From an uncultured Prevotella sp. (GTDB lineage Bacteria; Bacteroidota; Bacteroidia; Bacteroidales; Bacteroidaceae), in assembly GCA_900322095.1 (NCBI GenBank), contig ONYS01000015.1, positions 1-55,012 on the forward strand: a DNA stretch of 55,012 nucleotides, read 5' to 3'. Under the pieces are notes generated by a model that searched no databases, was not told where the DNA came from, and worked only from the letters and a program-made list of their open reading frames with translations. The position numbers and the translations under genes were made by a program. Position 1 is the stretch's first letter. Each line of letters starts with the position of its first letter. Positions 36,665-45,385 of the stretch are shown one piece after another.

Positions 36665-37342
36665 TTATTCCATCATCTCTATACTCACTCCGTTGAAATC
36701 CTTCACGAAGCTCATGACGCGTTCCCTGTAGTTGTTGCGCTTCACCTTCACTTCGAGCGTCACGGTGAATTGCTGGTTGCCGTCGTCGGTCTTGCTGCGG
36801 TGCATCTCGTAGGAGTCGAAGTCGATACCCTCGTTTTGCAGTTCCTTCAGCAGTGACTTCACGGTCTCGTGCTTCTCGGTGGAGAAGGTCACCATAATCT
36901 TCTTCACGCCGAAGCGCCGCGTGACGTAGTTGACGGCCTCCAGACAGAGCAGCACCAGCACCGTGCTCGCCAGGGCCAGGGCGTAGAGACCAGCACCGGC
37001 AGTCATGCCGATGGCGCTCGTCACCCACAGTCCGGCGGCTGTCGTCAGACCGCGCACCACATGCTTCTGGAAGATGATCGTACCGGCGCCGATGAATCCG
37101 ATTCCCGTCACCACCTGAGCGGCGATACGTGAGGGATCGAACGAGGCGAAGGAGGAATACTCGCGCAGGGCGGCATCAAAACCGTACTGCGAGAGGACGG
37201 TGAAGAGCGCACTGCCCAAAGCCACGAGAAAATGGGTGCGCGTGCCGGCCTCCTTGGCGCGCAGCTCGCGCTCCAGACCTATCATGGCGCCGAACAGTGA
37301 AGCCAAGGCTAAGCGAATGAAAAAATCTGTTGTTGTATACAT
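36665..37342 (-). CDS. MgtC/SapB family membrane protein
   Basis: A 225-aa protein with about four N-terminal membrane segments (LALASLFGAMIGLERELRAK, then THFLVALGSALFTVLSQ, and the GIGFIGAGTIIF and LWVTSAIGMTAGAGLY regions), the MgtC signature. A cytoplasmic C-terminal domain (about 145-225) has ACT-like strand patterns (KKIMVTFSTEKHETVKSLLK). MgtC proteins act in magnesium-limited growth or modulate ATP synthase; the role here is inferred. It lies between the Fur gene and the pseudouridine synthase gene, same strand, and its stop is 11 bp from the latter. Confidence 0.9.
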   Translation of the reverse strand: MYTTTDFFIRLALASLFGAMIGLERELRAKEAGTRTHFLVALGSALFTVLSQYGFDAALREYSSFASFDPSRIAAQVVTGIGFIGAGTIIFQKHVVRGLTTAAGLWVTSAIGMTAGAGLYALALASTVLVLLCLEAVNYVTRRFGVKKIMVTFSTEKHETVKSLLKELQNEGIDFDSYEMHRSKTDDGNQQFTVTLEVKVKRNNYRERVMSFVKDFNGVSIEMME

Positions 37343-37432
37343 CGTTTTCTTTCTTTATTGAGAGATGGTGAGATAAGTTGCCGTGAGCCGAAATGCGGGA
37401 TTTCCTGTTGGACTCTGGTAGCCTTCAACGGT

Positions 37433-37876
37433 TTACTGCAGGCCTTTCAGTGCTCTTTTTTTCCTGCATTCCGGACAGATGCCCTTTGCCATATAGTTCA
37501 CCGACGTCATGACGAAGCCTTCGGGCAGGTCGATGGGTGGAATCGGCGTGTTGTCGAGACAGAACGTGCGGTGGCAACATTCGCAGAAGAAGTGGGCGTG
37601 GAGGTCCTCGTCCTCGTCGGCATCGGTGTCGCTGCAGCAGAGTTCATAGCGCACGTTGCCCTCGCCGTCCTCGATGTCGTGTACGAGATGGTGAAGACGG
37701 AAAAGCGACAGCGTGCGGAAGATGCCCGATTTGTCGATGGTGAGAATCTTGTCTTCCAGCTCCTTCATCGACATGGGCGACATGGCGGTCGACAGCGTGC
37801 GGGCGATGACGATGCGGTTGGCGGTGGGCTTGATGCCGTGGGCCACGAGCAGATCATTTATTGTTGATGTATTCAT
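37433..37876 (-). CDS. Fur-family metal-responsive transcriptional regulator
   Basis: A 147-aa winged-helix repressor. Residues 1-75 form the DNA-binding domain (NDLLVAHGIKPTANRIVIARTL, then KSGIFRTLSLFRLHHLVH), and the C-terminal part carries the metal site HAHFFCECCHRTFCLD with a second cysteine pair in CPECRKK. The CxxC pairs fit a structural zinc. Its start overlaps the helicase stop by 23 bp, so the two are co-transcribed. The subtype (Fur, Zur or PerR) cannot be settled, and the nearby mtnH-type transporter is a possible target. Confidence 0.9.
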   Translation of the reverse strand: MNTSTINDLLVAHGIKPTANRIVIARTLSTAMSPMSMKELEDKILTIDKSGIFRTLSLFRLHHLVHDIEDGEGNVRYELCCSDTDADEDEDLHAHFFCECCHRTFCLDNTPIPPIDLPEGFVMTSVNYMAKGICPECRKKRALKGLQ

Positions 37877-39740
37877 ATAGCTTTTTGTAGAAAGGGTGTC
37901 GGGTCATCGTTGCCGCGTCGCCGAGGATGATGAGTTTCATCCTGGCCCGCGTGATGGCCACGTTCATTCGGCGCAGGTCGCGCAGGAAGCCAATCTCGCC
38001 GTTGTCGTTGGCTCTCACCAGCGAGATGAGGATGATGTCGCGTTCCTGTCCCTGGAATCCGTCGACCGTGTTCACCGTGATGAGCCGGCGGAAGGGCTTG
38101 AAAAACTCACTCCGCTTGAGCAATGCGCGCAGATACTGCACCTGGGCGCGGTAGGGCGAGATGACGCCAACGTCGATCTGCTCTTCCAGGATGCGCTGTT
38201 TGCCGATTTTCGTGAAATAGTCTTCCAGCGTCTGGAGCGTCAGTCGGGCCTCGTCCTTGTTGATGCGGCCGAAGCTCTCGCCCACAAAGGCCTCGCGGAA
38301 GTGGGGCTCGTCGTCGGTGGGCGGCAGGGCGCTGGTGTCTACCCACATCATCGGATTGTCGTAGTCGAGTATTCCGCGGTGGCCCATGCCCTCGGCGCTG
38401 TGCACCATGCCGTGGTAGAACCACTGGTTGGGAAACTCCATGATGGCGTCGTTCATGCGGTATTGTATGCGCAGCAGCGTCACGGCCTCGGGCTTGTTCT
38501 TCACGATGCGCTCCATGAGCGTCGTGCCGAGTCCGGCCTTCAGCGCGGCCATGCTCTTCACCGTAGGCGGCAGCTGACAGTGGTCGCCGGCGAGGATGAC
38601 GCGGGTGGCGCGGCGGATGGGAATCCAGCAAGCGGCCTCGAGGGCTTGGGCGGCCTCGTCGATGAAGAGGGTGCCGAACTTCATTCCTTCAAGCAGTCGC
38701 GAGCCGGCGCTGACGAGGGTGCAGGCGATGACGCGGGCCTCTCCGAAGACGTAGCTGCGGATGCGGATGGAGAGTTCGGTCTCGCGGCTCTTCAGTCTCT
38801 CCAGTTTTTGGTGGCGGGATGTGCGGCTGCCCTTGTCGGCCCTCACCTCGCGGATGGCCTTGCGTATGGCCCAGAGCTGCGGATAGTCGGGATGGGCCTC
38901 GAAGCGCCGCTCATAGGTGAAGCCCAGCATCTTGTCGTTGACGCGCGTTGGATTGCCGATGCGCAGCACGTTGATGCCACGGTCGACGAGCTTTTCGCTA
39001 ATCCAGTCGACGGCGGTGTTGCTCTGTGCGCACACCAGCACCTGGCTCTCGCGCATCAGCACCTCGTTGATGGCCTCCACGAGGGTCGTTGTCTTGCCCG
39101 TTCCTGGTGGTCCGTGCACCACTTCCACGTCCTTGGCCTGCAGCACTTTGTTGACGGCCTCCTCCTGCGTGGCGTTGAGCCAGGGGAAGCGCATCGGCTC
39201 GAAAGAGAACTGTCGCGCAGGCTGGTGGCTGTAGAAGAGGTCGCGCAGGTAGGCCAGACGGTTGTTCTTGGCATGGATGATGCGGTCGAGGGCATCGAAC
39301 ATCATGCGGTAGGTGGTCTCGTCGAAGAAAAGTTGCACGCCGATGGGATCGGTAGAACTCTGAATGTCGAGCTGATGTCCCTCGGGAATGACCACCACCA
39401 TGCGGTCGCCGTCGACATAGCTCACCTGGGCCGAGAAGGAGAAATAGCGTATGGAGCCGTCCTTCTTCATGGAGAAGAACACCACGGGCTTGCCGAATTC
39501 GAAGTTGTGGGTGATGTCGGTGTCGGCGGTGCGCGTCACCTCAATCGTCATCTGGTTGAGTGCGTTGTAGGCGCAGCGGCCCACGGAGAGGGGAAACCAC
39601 GCGTCGCCACGCTTCACCTTGCGGCCCATGCCCATGGTTTGCGTCTGCTTTCGGTAGGCTTCCTTCTCCACGGCGTATTCCATCTGGAGCAGGGTGCGCT
39701 GTTGCAGCAGCGATTGTATCGGTGATATCGTATTGTCCAT
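37854..39740 (-). CDS. SF1 AAA helicase of the UPF1/IGHMBP2 type
   Basis: A 628-aa superfamily 1B DNA/RNA helicase. Walker A is GPPGTGKTTTLVEAI near residue 215, Walker B is FIDEAAQALE, then LAGDHCQLPPTV, RIQYRMNDAIMEFPN, and VDGFQGQERDIILISLVRAN with NVAITRARMKLIILGD near the C-terminus. All helicase motifs are present. The N-terminal 200 residues hold a small beta-barrel-like insert, as in this family. The frame extends to 39887, but the -7 box at 39857-39864 lies inside that extension, so the ATG at 39740 is chosen. Biological role in Bacteroidota not established; repair or RNA metabolism is likely. Confidence 0.93.
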   Translation of the reverse strand: MDNTISPIQSLLQQRTLLQMEYAVEKEAYRKQTQTMGMGRKVKRGDAWFPLSVGRCAYNALNQMTIEVTRTADTDITHNFEFGKPVVFFSMKKDGSIRYFSFSAQVSYVDGDRMVVVIPEGHQLDIQSSTDPIGVQLFFDETTYRMMFDALDRIIHAKNNRLAYLRDLFYSHQPARQFSFEPMRFPWLNATQEEAVNKVLQAKDVEVVHGPPGTGKTTTLVEAINEVLMRESQVLVCAQSNTAVDWISEKLVDRGINVLRIGNPTRVNDKMLGFTYERRFEAHPDYPQLWAIRKAIREVRADKGSRTSRHQKLERLKSRETELSIRIRSYVFGEARVIACTLVSAGSRLLEGMKFGTLFIDEAAQALEAACWIPIRRATRVILAGDHCQLPPTVKSMAALKAGLGTTLMERIVKNKPEAVTLLRIQYRMNDAIMEFPNQWFYHGMVHSAEGMGHRGILDYDNPMMWVDTSALPPTDDEPHFREAFVGESFGRINKDEARLTLQTLEDYFTKIGKQRILEEQIDVGVISPYRAQVQYLRALLKRSEFFKPFRRLITVNTVDGFQGQERDIILISLVRANDNGEIGFLRDLRRMNVAITRARMKLIILGDAATMTRHPFYKKLYEYINNK

Positions 39741-39856
39741 CTTGTATCTATTATATAAGGTAGCGGGCGTTTCTTGTCCGCTGCCCAGCCAACACTTCCC
39801 CCGTGCAGCCCGCTCCGTCAGTAACCGGCATTGGGCGAAGGGGAAAATGTCATATG

Positions 39857-39864
39857 CAAAGATA
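39857..39864 (-). promoter_or_regulatory. -7 box of the helicase-fur operon
   Basis: The minus strand reads TATCTTTGC, a full -7 match. Transcription would start near 39851, giving a leader of about 110 nt to the ATG at 39740 and excluding the longer start at 39887. Confidence 0.6.
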
Positions 39865-40046
39865 GAAAAAACTTTTAAGCCCTCCATGATAATAGCGCGA
39901 TATTTCGTCGCTGCGGCCTTGGGTAGTCGAATATAGTGTCACAATAGAGTCAAAGCAGACGGCTGTGGCGGCATTGTATCTCGGCTTGCAAGTGTTGGCC
40001 AAAAATGCGTCAAGCGTATGGAACTTCACGAAATTAGCGGATTATC

Positions 40047-40077
40047 TTTCTTTTTATCTGTTTTTTCACTACCTTTG
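40047..40077 (+). promoter_or_regulatory. Promoter of the PNGase F-like gene
   Basis: TTTC at 40047-40050, 19 bp, and TACCTTTG at 40070-40077 followed by CAA match the Bacteroidota promoter with one change. The predicted start near 40084 supports the ATG at 40109 over the longer frame from 39965. Confidence 0.7.
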
Positions 40078-40108
40078 CAATCAGTTTCATTCAATTAATC
40101 CCTTTTTT

Positions 40109-41506
40109 ATGGTAAAAAGAAAGATATACGCTTTTATGCTTACAGCCTTGTCGTTGCTGTGTGTCACCGTATCGGCAAAGGCGGATAATACAAAGGTCGA
40201 CACGCTGACGCTGTTCAACGAGGCTACCTTCTACGATGGCTATCTGTTCGACAAGAACCCCGACAGCCTCGTCAGCGACGGTATCCTGCGCCACAGCACA
40301 TCGCTCTATGCCGTGAAACTGAAGCCCGAACAGCTGGCGCTCATCGGCGACTCGCTGCGCATGGATGTCTTCGTGAAGGCCTGCTGCGACAACTACGACC
40401 GCATCGGCAATATCAACCTGGCCTTCGTGCCCAAGGGCGACACCACTTACATCCCCGATTCCACCACACGCATCGAGATAGGACGCTTCATCACGCCCTT
40501 CATGAACAAGAACAAGCAGCCCGACGTGGTGCCCTACAACTATCATATCGACTACGTGGCCAACATCCTGCGCGACCAGAAGATATTGGCCGACTATGAC
40601 ATTTGGGTGGAGTTTGAGCTCTTTGGCGTTCCCTATGCCGCCAATCAGCAGGTGGCAGGCTGCGCCGGTCGCAGCGACGTGTTTAAAGGCACGCTGAAGT
40701 TCTCCACCTGGGCGCGCCACGACGACTATGTTGACCGCGACGTGCTGGTGCCTATCTGCATGAAGAAGCCTGAATACCGCGGCGGCAACCTGAACAATTA
40801 TAACGAGCAGGCTACCGACACGCTGGGAAAGACGGTGAAGACGTGGCATTTCACGGTGCCGGAGAACGTCAGCGACGCGCAGCTGGTGCTCATCACCTCC
40901 AACCATGGAGCCAACTCCGGTGGCGAGGAGTATAATCGCCGTTGGCATTACGTCTACGTAGACGATTCGCTGATGCTGGTCTACAAACCCGGCCGCACAA
41001 CCTGCGAGCCCTTCCGCAAGTACAACACGCAGGCCAACGGCATCTACGGCTATACGAAGCGGAGCGATGAGACCTGGCAGAGCTTCAGCAACTGGTGTCC
41101 CGGCGATGTCATCGACAACCGTATCATCTCGTTTGGCGGTTTCAGTGCCGGCGACCACACGGTGCGCATCTCCGTTCCCGAAGCTGTCTTTGCCGACAAG
41201 CAGGGTGATATTCCCGTGTCGATGTTCTTCCAGGGCGTCACGGAGGGCAGTCTGCCTTCGGGTATCAGTTGGATAAGCGTTCCCGACTACAAGGTGAATG
41301 TCGCAGCCAACGACGGTCAGCTCCACTTCTCGGCCAGCGGTTGCTACATCTTCAGTGTCTCGGTCTACAATCTCTCTGGCGACCGCATTACGGAGCAGAT
41401 GGGCAGCCAACCCATTAACACCACCCGTTGGGCGCCTGGTGTGTATCTGGCCAACCTTGAGTTGGACAACAACCTCATCGTCACAAAGAAAGTGCTCGTG
41501 AAATAA
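40109..41506 (+). CDS. Secreted PNGase F-type N-glycoamidase with T9SS-like tail
   Basis: A 465-aa exported protein that would remove N-linked glycans from glycoproteins by cutting the Asn-GlcNAc amide. It has a signal peptide (MVKRKIYAFMLTALSLLCVT, cleavage near AKA). The two jelly-roll domains of PNGase F are visible, about 30-200 and 210-385. The second contains the family hallmarks HGANSGGEEYNRR and SNWCPGDVIDNRI, with the Glu of the GGEE segment in the place of a known active-site acid. The last 75 residues (VSVYNLSGDRITEQ, WAPGVYLANLELD, KKVLVK end) look like a T9SS type A sorting domain. The start at 40109 is supported by the promoter. Activity is inferred from family. Confidence 0.85.
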   Translation: MVKRKIYAFMLTALSLLCVTVSAKADNTKVDTLTLFNEATFYDGYLFDKNPDSLVSDGILRHSTSLYAVKLKPEQLALIGDSLRMDVFVKACCDNYDRIGNINLAFVPKGDTTYIPDSTTRIEIGRFITPFMNKNKQPDVVPYNYHIDYVANILRDQKILADYDIWVEFELFGVPYAANQQVAGCAGRSDVFKGTLKFSTWARHDDYVDRDVLVPICMKKPEYRGGNLNNYNEQATDTLGKTVKTWHFTVPENVSDAQLVLITSNHGANSGGEEYNRRWHYVYVDDSLMLVYKPGRTTCEPFRKYNTQANGIYGYTKRSDETWQSFSNWCPGDVIDNRIISFGGFSAGDHTVRISVPEAVFADKQGDIPVSMFFQGVTEGSLPSGISWISVPDYKVNVAANDGQLHFSASGCYIFSVSVYNLSGDRITEQMGSQPINTTRWAPGVYLANLELDNNLIVTKKVLVK

Positions 41507-41529
41507 ACCAGATAATCAGGCAGAAAATA

Positions 41530-41566
41530 AAAGTCCCCGGCCAGTATTGGTCGGGGACTTTATTAT
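41530..41566 (+). terminator. Terminator of the PNGase F-like gene
   Basis: AAGTCCCCGGCCA-gtat-TGGTCGGGGACTT is a near-perfect 13-bp stem followed by TATTAT. It lies 24 bp past the stop codon and is nearly symmetrical, so it can also end the converging 77-aa gene. Confidence 0.85.
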
Positions 41567-41596
41567 GGGTTAGTCTGTAGTGGCTGACAAACTTTA

Positions 41597-41830
41597 TTAG
41601 GAGCGCACATATTTGTCGATATCCTCTACGCTGTCAAACGATTTAGACTTGCCTTTGGCAGCCTGTTCCACCCGCGCCATGAAGTCGTCATGGCTCATAA
41701 GGGCTTCATCTTGTTCCGCCTTTCCAACAATTCGCTTCAATGCCTTTACGGCCTTGCGCATCATATCCTCGTCGCCAGAGATGATGGCGAGTTGGCGGAA
41801 AAGTTCCTGATTAAGTTCCATGCTTGTCAT
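41597..41830 (-). CDS. Small antitoxin-like protein, orphan
   Basis: A 77-aa acidic/helical protein (MELNQELFRQLAIISGDEDM, then a charged second half). The overall look, a short helical N-terminus and a disordered charged tail, fits small antitoxins of RelB/Phd type, and no toxin gene is adjacent: only 90 bp, mostly terminator, lie downstream. It has its own near-perfect promoter (41858-41888), so it is expressed. Function is not established. Met4 (MELNQE) is an alternative start. Confidence 0.7.
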   Translation of the reverse strand: MTSMELNQELFRQLAIISGDEDMMRKAVKALKRIVGKAEQDEALMSHDDFMARVEQAAKGKSKSFDSVEDIDKYVRS

Positions 41831-41857
41831 AAGAATAACGTTTTACGGATGTTAGTA

Positions 41858-41888
41858 CAAAGATAATGCAAACGAGGGAAAAGACAAA
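41858..41888 (-). promoter_or_regulatory. Promoter of the 77-aa gene
   Basis: The minus strand reads TTTG (41888-41885), exactly 19 bp, then TATCTTTG (41865-41858): a perfect Bacteroidota -33/-7 match 28 bp before the ATG. Confidence 0.85.
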
Positions 41889-42186
41889 GAAAAAACTTGT
41901 TTTTTAAAGAAGAGAATCAATAGATAGGCGCCCTTTGGCACAAACTATGTATTATCTATCTGCGCGCTTCGCGCTAGTGTGCCGCCTTCGGGGCACTGAG
42001 TCCAAAAGGGGGAGGTGTATTGTTATCCTCAGTCTGCGCTCCTGACGTCGCTTGACTGGGGTTACCGAGAGTCAGCCCATTCTGGGCTGGTGCACTCAAT
42101 ATATAAAGAGGTTCTTGCTAGGTATATTGAGATTCTTGTTCGACCGATGTCCTAATAATTATGAATTATGAATTGTGAATTATGAA
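41889..42186. other. Intergenic region with extragenic repeats
   Basis: About 300 bp without a gene. It holds the second TCTGCGCGCTTCGCGCT repeat (41959-41983), a short GCTCCTGACG-rich stretch, and an ATTATGAATT simple repeat at 42160-42187 next to the comF stop. Confidence 0.6.
41959..41983 (+). repeat. TCTGCGCGCTTCGCGCT extragenic repeat (copy 2)
   Basis: A 25-bp stretch identical to 14606-14630 except at one base. In both places it is followed within 30 bp by a run of G or C with an AAAAGGG or CCCTTTT word. Confidence 0.75.
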
Positions 42187-42918
42187 TTATCCTTTGTGTC
42201 TGCTTCCGGCGAAAGCCAGGGTGGCGGCATAGATTCTTACCCCAGGCAACTTGCTGATGACATTGGCGCAGGCGGTGAGGGTGGCGCCCGTCGTACAGAC
42301 ATCGTCGACGAGCAAGATGCGCTTGCCTATAAGGCCACAGGAGGGTGACGTCTCGAATACGCCCGAGACATTCTTCTCACGTTCCTCACGGCTGAGCATC
42401 GTCTGGGATTTCTCGAACGTAGTGCGCCTGAGGCTTTTCGTGTCTACCTGGATATGGGCTTCGCGACCAATGCCTTCGGCTATGGCAACGCTTTGATTGT
42501 AGCCGCGCTGGCGCTCACGCTTGGGCGCAAGCGGTACGGGCACGATGACATCCACATCGTCGAAGAAATCCTCGGCAGCCAGTTCACGGCCGAAGATGCG
42601 GCCCAGGGCGTAGCCGATGTCGGGACGGTCGTAGTATTTCAGCTTGTAGATGGCCAGGGCTGTGGGCGAGCCGGCATTGTAGAAAAACCATGCCGCTGCC
42701 TTCTCTATCGGGGCAAGATGCCAGAAGGCCATCGCCATGTCGTTCTCGTAGGGATTGCTAGCATAGTGGGTGCGCGGAATGCTGATGTTGCATGCCGTGC
42801 AGAGCGTTTGCTCGTGCAGTCCCAGTCGCTGGCCGCATACCGCACAAGCCCGCGGTGAAAGCGTGTCGGCGAAGCGCCGGAACAGAGCATCGATGATTGC
42901 AGACGGATGCGGCTTCAT
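42187..42918 (-). CDS. comF: ComF family phosphoribosyltransferase-like protein
   Basis: A 243-aa protein. A four-Cys zinc-binding segment (CAVCGQ, CTACN) at about 27-47 precedes a PRTase domain with the PRPP loop ILLVDDVCTTGATL near 205-218. In naturally competent bacteria ComF helps bring in single-stranded DNA; its role in Bacteroidota is not known. The ATG at 42918 overlaps the recX stop in ATGA, showing translational coupling. The longer frame from 42951 would overlap recX by 37 bp and is rejected. Confidence 0.92.
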   Translation of the reverse strand: MKPHPSAIIDALFRRFADTLSPRACAVCGQRLGLHEQTLCTACNISIPRTHYASNPYENDMAMAFWHLAPIEKAAAWFFYNAGSPTALAIYKLKYYDRPDIGYALGRIFGRELAAEDFFDDVDVIVPVPLAPKRERQRGYNQSVAIAEGIGREAHIQVDTKSLRRTTFEKSQTMLSREEREKNVSGVFETSPSCGLIGKRILLVDDVCTTGATLTACANVISKLPGVRIYAATLAFAGSRHKG

Positions 42919-43397
42919 TCCAAATCGGCCTCCACTGCGCCGTCTATGCACTGCCGGATGATGTCGAGCGTATAGCCGCGGCTCATGGCAAACTTGATGA
43001 GCTTGCCGCTGCGCTCATAGTCGGACGCGGCACGGATTTGCTTCCACTTGCTCTTCAACAGCGGGCGCAGCTGCGACAGGTATTCCTCGTCGTCCACGCT
43101 GTCGAGAATGGGCTGATAGACATCCTCCGCCACTCCTTTGAGGCGCAGTGCCTGCTCTATCTTCCGCCGTCCCCAACCGTTGTAGTGGATTTTGTCGGCG
43201 ATGAAAGCCTTGGCAAAGCGGGCGTCGTCGACGAACTGTTGGTCGATGAGCTGTCGCAGCACACGTTCTTGCGCGTCCTCGGGCATTTTCCAGAGCCGCA
43301 TCTTCTGAAGCATTTCACCGCTGCTGTGCTCAGCTTTTACGCACAGACCGGACAGTTTTACCAGTGCTTCCTTCTCGGTTATCGCTTTCTTCTGCAT
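42915..43397 (-). CDS. recX: Regulatory protein RecX
   Basis: A 160-aa all-helical protein that modulates RecA filaments. The tandem three-helix repeats are visible (RLWKMPEDAQERVLRQLIDQ; YNGWGRRKIEQALRLKGVAE), with the conserved KGW/GWGRRKIEQAL type helix near 75-90. Length fits the family. It lies 21 bp downstream of prmC and overlaps comF by 4 bp. Confidence 0.9.
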   Translation of the reverse strand: MQKKAITEKEALVKLSGLCVKAEHSSGEMLQKMRLWKMPEDAQERVLRQLIDQQFVDDARFAKAFIADKIHYNGWGRRKIEQALRLKGVAEDVYQPILDSVDDEEYLSQLRPLLKSKWKQIRAASDYERSGKLIKFAMSRGYTLDIIRQCIDGAVEADLE

Positions 43398-43418
43398 CGT
43401 TTTCTGCCTTCTTTTTCA

Positions 43419-44249
43419 TTAATTTCTCACTCCCACGGCGAATCTCCGCTTGCCGTAGTCGTCATCGATAATCTCTACATTGCTGAATCCGCAGTCGCGC
43501 ATGAGTCGGGCCGTATCGTTGGCAAAGCGGGGATTGATCTCAAAGAGCAGTGATCCGCCCGGTCGCAGCGCCACTGCCGCATAGCGGCTGATGGCCCGAT
43601 AGAAGCGCAGGGCATCGTCGTCGGGCACGAAGAGGGCCAGTTGCGGCTCATGGTCCAGCACCAGCGGCTCCATATCCTTGCGCTCGCTCTCGGCAACGTA
43701 GGGAGGATTGCTGACGATGACATCCCACACAGCGCTGTCGGCCGGAGGGTTGAGGGCATTGCGCTGAGCGAATGTCACCCGGGCGCCGAGTCTTTGGGCA
43801 TTGTCCGCAGCCACGCTGAGCGCGTCGGTCGATATGTCCCACGCCTCCACTGTGGCCGCAGTGCATCTCAAGGCCAGCGATATGGCAATGCATCCCGAGC
43901 CCGTGCCCACGTCGAGCATACGCTTTGGGCCACTGATGCGGGCTGCGGCAAGGTCTACCAATCGGGCGGTCTCCGGACGGGGAATGAGTACTGCAGGACT
44001 GACGCTGAACTCAAGTCCGCAGAACTCCGCACGGCCCAGAACATACTGTACGGGCTCACCTTGTCGCAAACGCACGAAAATTTTATGCAGCGACATTTCC
44101 TTGTCTGCAGATAATTCGTTAACTTTGCCACAAACAATATCGGTGAGCGTCAATCCGAATTGCATTTCAAGCACGGTGCGTGCCACGGCTTGGGCCTCGC
44201 CCGCTGAATAGAGCGGTGTCAGACTGCGCCATAGTTGTGTGTATGTCAT
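43419..44249 (-). CDS. prmC: Peptide chain release factor glutamine N5-methyltransferase
   Basis: A 276-aa cytoplasmic SAM-dependent enzyme that methylates the GGQ glutamine of release factors 1 and 2. The catalytic NPPY motif is in VSNPPYVAESE near 186. The SAM motif is MLDVGTGSGCIAIS near 118-130. The N-terminal helical domain (about 1-85) matches HemK/PrmC. First gene of prmC-recX-comF. The -7 box is TAAGTTTG 5 nt before the ATG, so the transcript may be leaderless. Confidence 0.94.
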   Translation of the reverse strand: MTYTQLWRSLTPLYSAGEAQAVARTVLEMQFGLTLTDIVCGKVNELSADKEMSLHKIFVRLRQGEPVQYVLGRAEFCGLEFSVSPAVLIPRPETARLVDLAAARISGPKRMLDVGTGSGCIAISLALRCTAATVEAWDISTDALSVAADNAQRLGARVTFAQRNALNPPADSAVWDVIVSNPPYVAESERKDMEPLVLDHEPQLALFVPDDDALRFYRAISRYAAVALRPGGSLLFEINPRFANDTARLMRDCGFSNVEIIDDDYGKRRFAVGVRN

Positions 44250-44253
44250 GCTG

Positions 44254-44261
44254 CAAACTTA
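44254..44261 (-). promoter_or_regulatory. -7 box immediately upstream of prmC
   Basis: The minus strand reads TAAGTTTG followed by CAGC and the prmC ATG. Standard spacing would start transcription at or just before the ATG, giving a leaderless or near-leaderless message. There is no clear -33 element. Confidence 0.45.
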
Positions 44262-44340
44262 CAAAAAAAATCGCAACCCTGATCCTTATATCCAATATTT
44301 TCGTCCGGTGCAACGCTCAACCTAAACAAAAAACAAAGAA

Positions 44341-45306
44341 ATGAATCAAGAGGAGACCGACAAACTCTACATGGGCCGTTGCCTTCAGTTGGCCCGCAAC
44401 GGCGTGTATGGTGCCCGCCCCAATCCCATGGTGGGCGCAGTGATCGTTAGTGGCGACGGCCGCATCATCGGCGAAGGCTATCATGCCCATTGCGGACAAG
44501 GCCATGCCGAGGTCAACGCCTTCGCCTCGGTGAGGCCAGAGGATGAGGCCCTGCTCCAAGAGGCCACCATCTACGTCTCGCTCGAGCCTTGTTCCCACTA
44601 CGGCAAGACTCCGCCCTGCGCCGACCTCATCATCCGCAAGGGCGTCAAGCGCGTGGTGTGCGGCTGCGTAGACCCGTTTGCCAAGGTGCGCGGAAGGGGC
44701 ATTCAGAAGATTCGCGATGCCGGAATAGAGGTCACCGTGGGCGTGCTGGAGAAGGAATGCCTCGAGCTCAACCGCCGGTTCATCACCTGCAACACGCTGC
44801 GCCGGCCCTACGTCATGCTGAAATGGGCTCGCACGGCCAACGACCGCCTCAACCGTGGTGACGGCAAGCAGCTCCTCATCTCCACGCCATGGACGCAGGC
44901 CCTCGTACATAAGCTGCGGTCGGAGTTCGACTGCATCCTCGTGGGCTACAACACCATCATTACCGACCATCCGCAGCTCAACGTGCGCCGTTGGGTGGGC
45001 CCGAATCCGACGCGGCTCGTGCTGAGCGGCAACCACAAGGTGCCCGAGGGCTTCATGGGATTCGGAAGCATCGAGGAGGTGATGCGGTGGATGAACGACA
45101 ACCACCGGCAGTCGCTCCTCGTTGAGGGTGGGGCCAGTACGCTCCAAAGTTTCCTCGAAGCCGATTGCTGGGACGCCATACGTGTGGAGACCGGTACGGC
45201 GTCGGTGCCCTGCGGCACGCGGGCGCCAGAACTGCCCAAGGACATCAGGCTCCTGAGTCGGGAGATGGCCGACGGCAATATCATCGAGACATACGAAAGA
45301 AAATAA
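44341..45306 (+). CDS. ribD: Riboflavin biosynthesis protein RibD (deaminase/reductase)
   Basis: A 321-aa bifunctional enzyme of riboflavin synthesis. The N-terminal deaminase domain (about 1-145) has the zinc motif HAEVNAF near 50-56 and PCSHYGKTPPCADL near 82-95. The C-terminal reductase domain (about 155-320) has MLKWARTANDRLNRGDGKQL and VEGGASTLQSFL. The upstream prmC is divergent. The remaining rib genes are not in this window, so the operon is split. Confidence 0.94.
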   Translation: MNQEETDKLYMGRCLQLARNGVYGARPNPMVGAVIVSGDGRIIGEGYHAHCGQGHAEVNAFASVRPEDEALLQEATIYVSLEPCSHYGKTPPCADLIIRKGVKRVVCGCVDPFAKVRGRGIQKIRDAGIEVTVGVLEKECLELNRRFITCNTLRRPYVMLKWARTANDRLNRGDGKQLLISTPWTQALVHKLRSEFDCILVGYNTIITDHPQLNVRRWVGPNPTRLVLSGNHKVPEGFMGFGSIEEVMRWMNDNHRQSLLVEGGASTLQSFLEADCWDAIRVETGTASVPCGTRAPELPKDIRLLSREMADGNIIETYERK

Positions 45307-45385
45307 GACGGACTGCGCCCGCCGGACGGTGCCTCATCTGAAGGGACTGGCCCGCGGGACGTGACCTATAAATGAATACTGAATT

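Noticed and set aside
37896-39725. 609-codon plus-strand frame opposite the helicase gene
   Set aside because: Composed of Val/His/Gly-rich antisense sequence; the helicase motifs prove the other strand.
40091-41410. 439-codon minus-strand frame opposite the PNGase F-like gene
   Set aside because: Antisense shadow without motifs or promoter.
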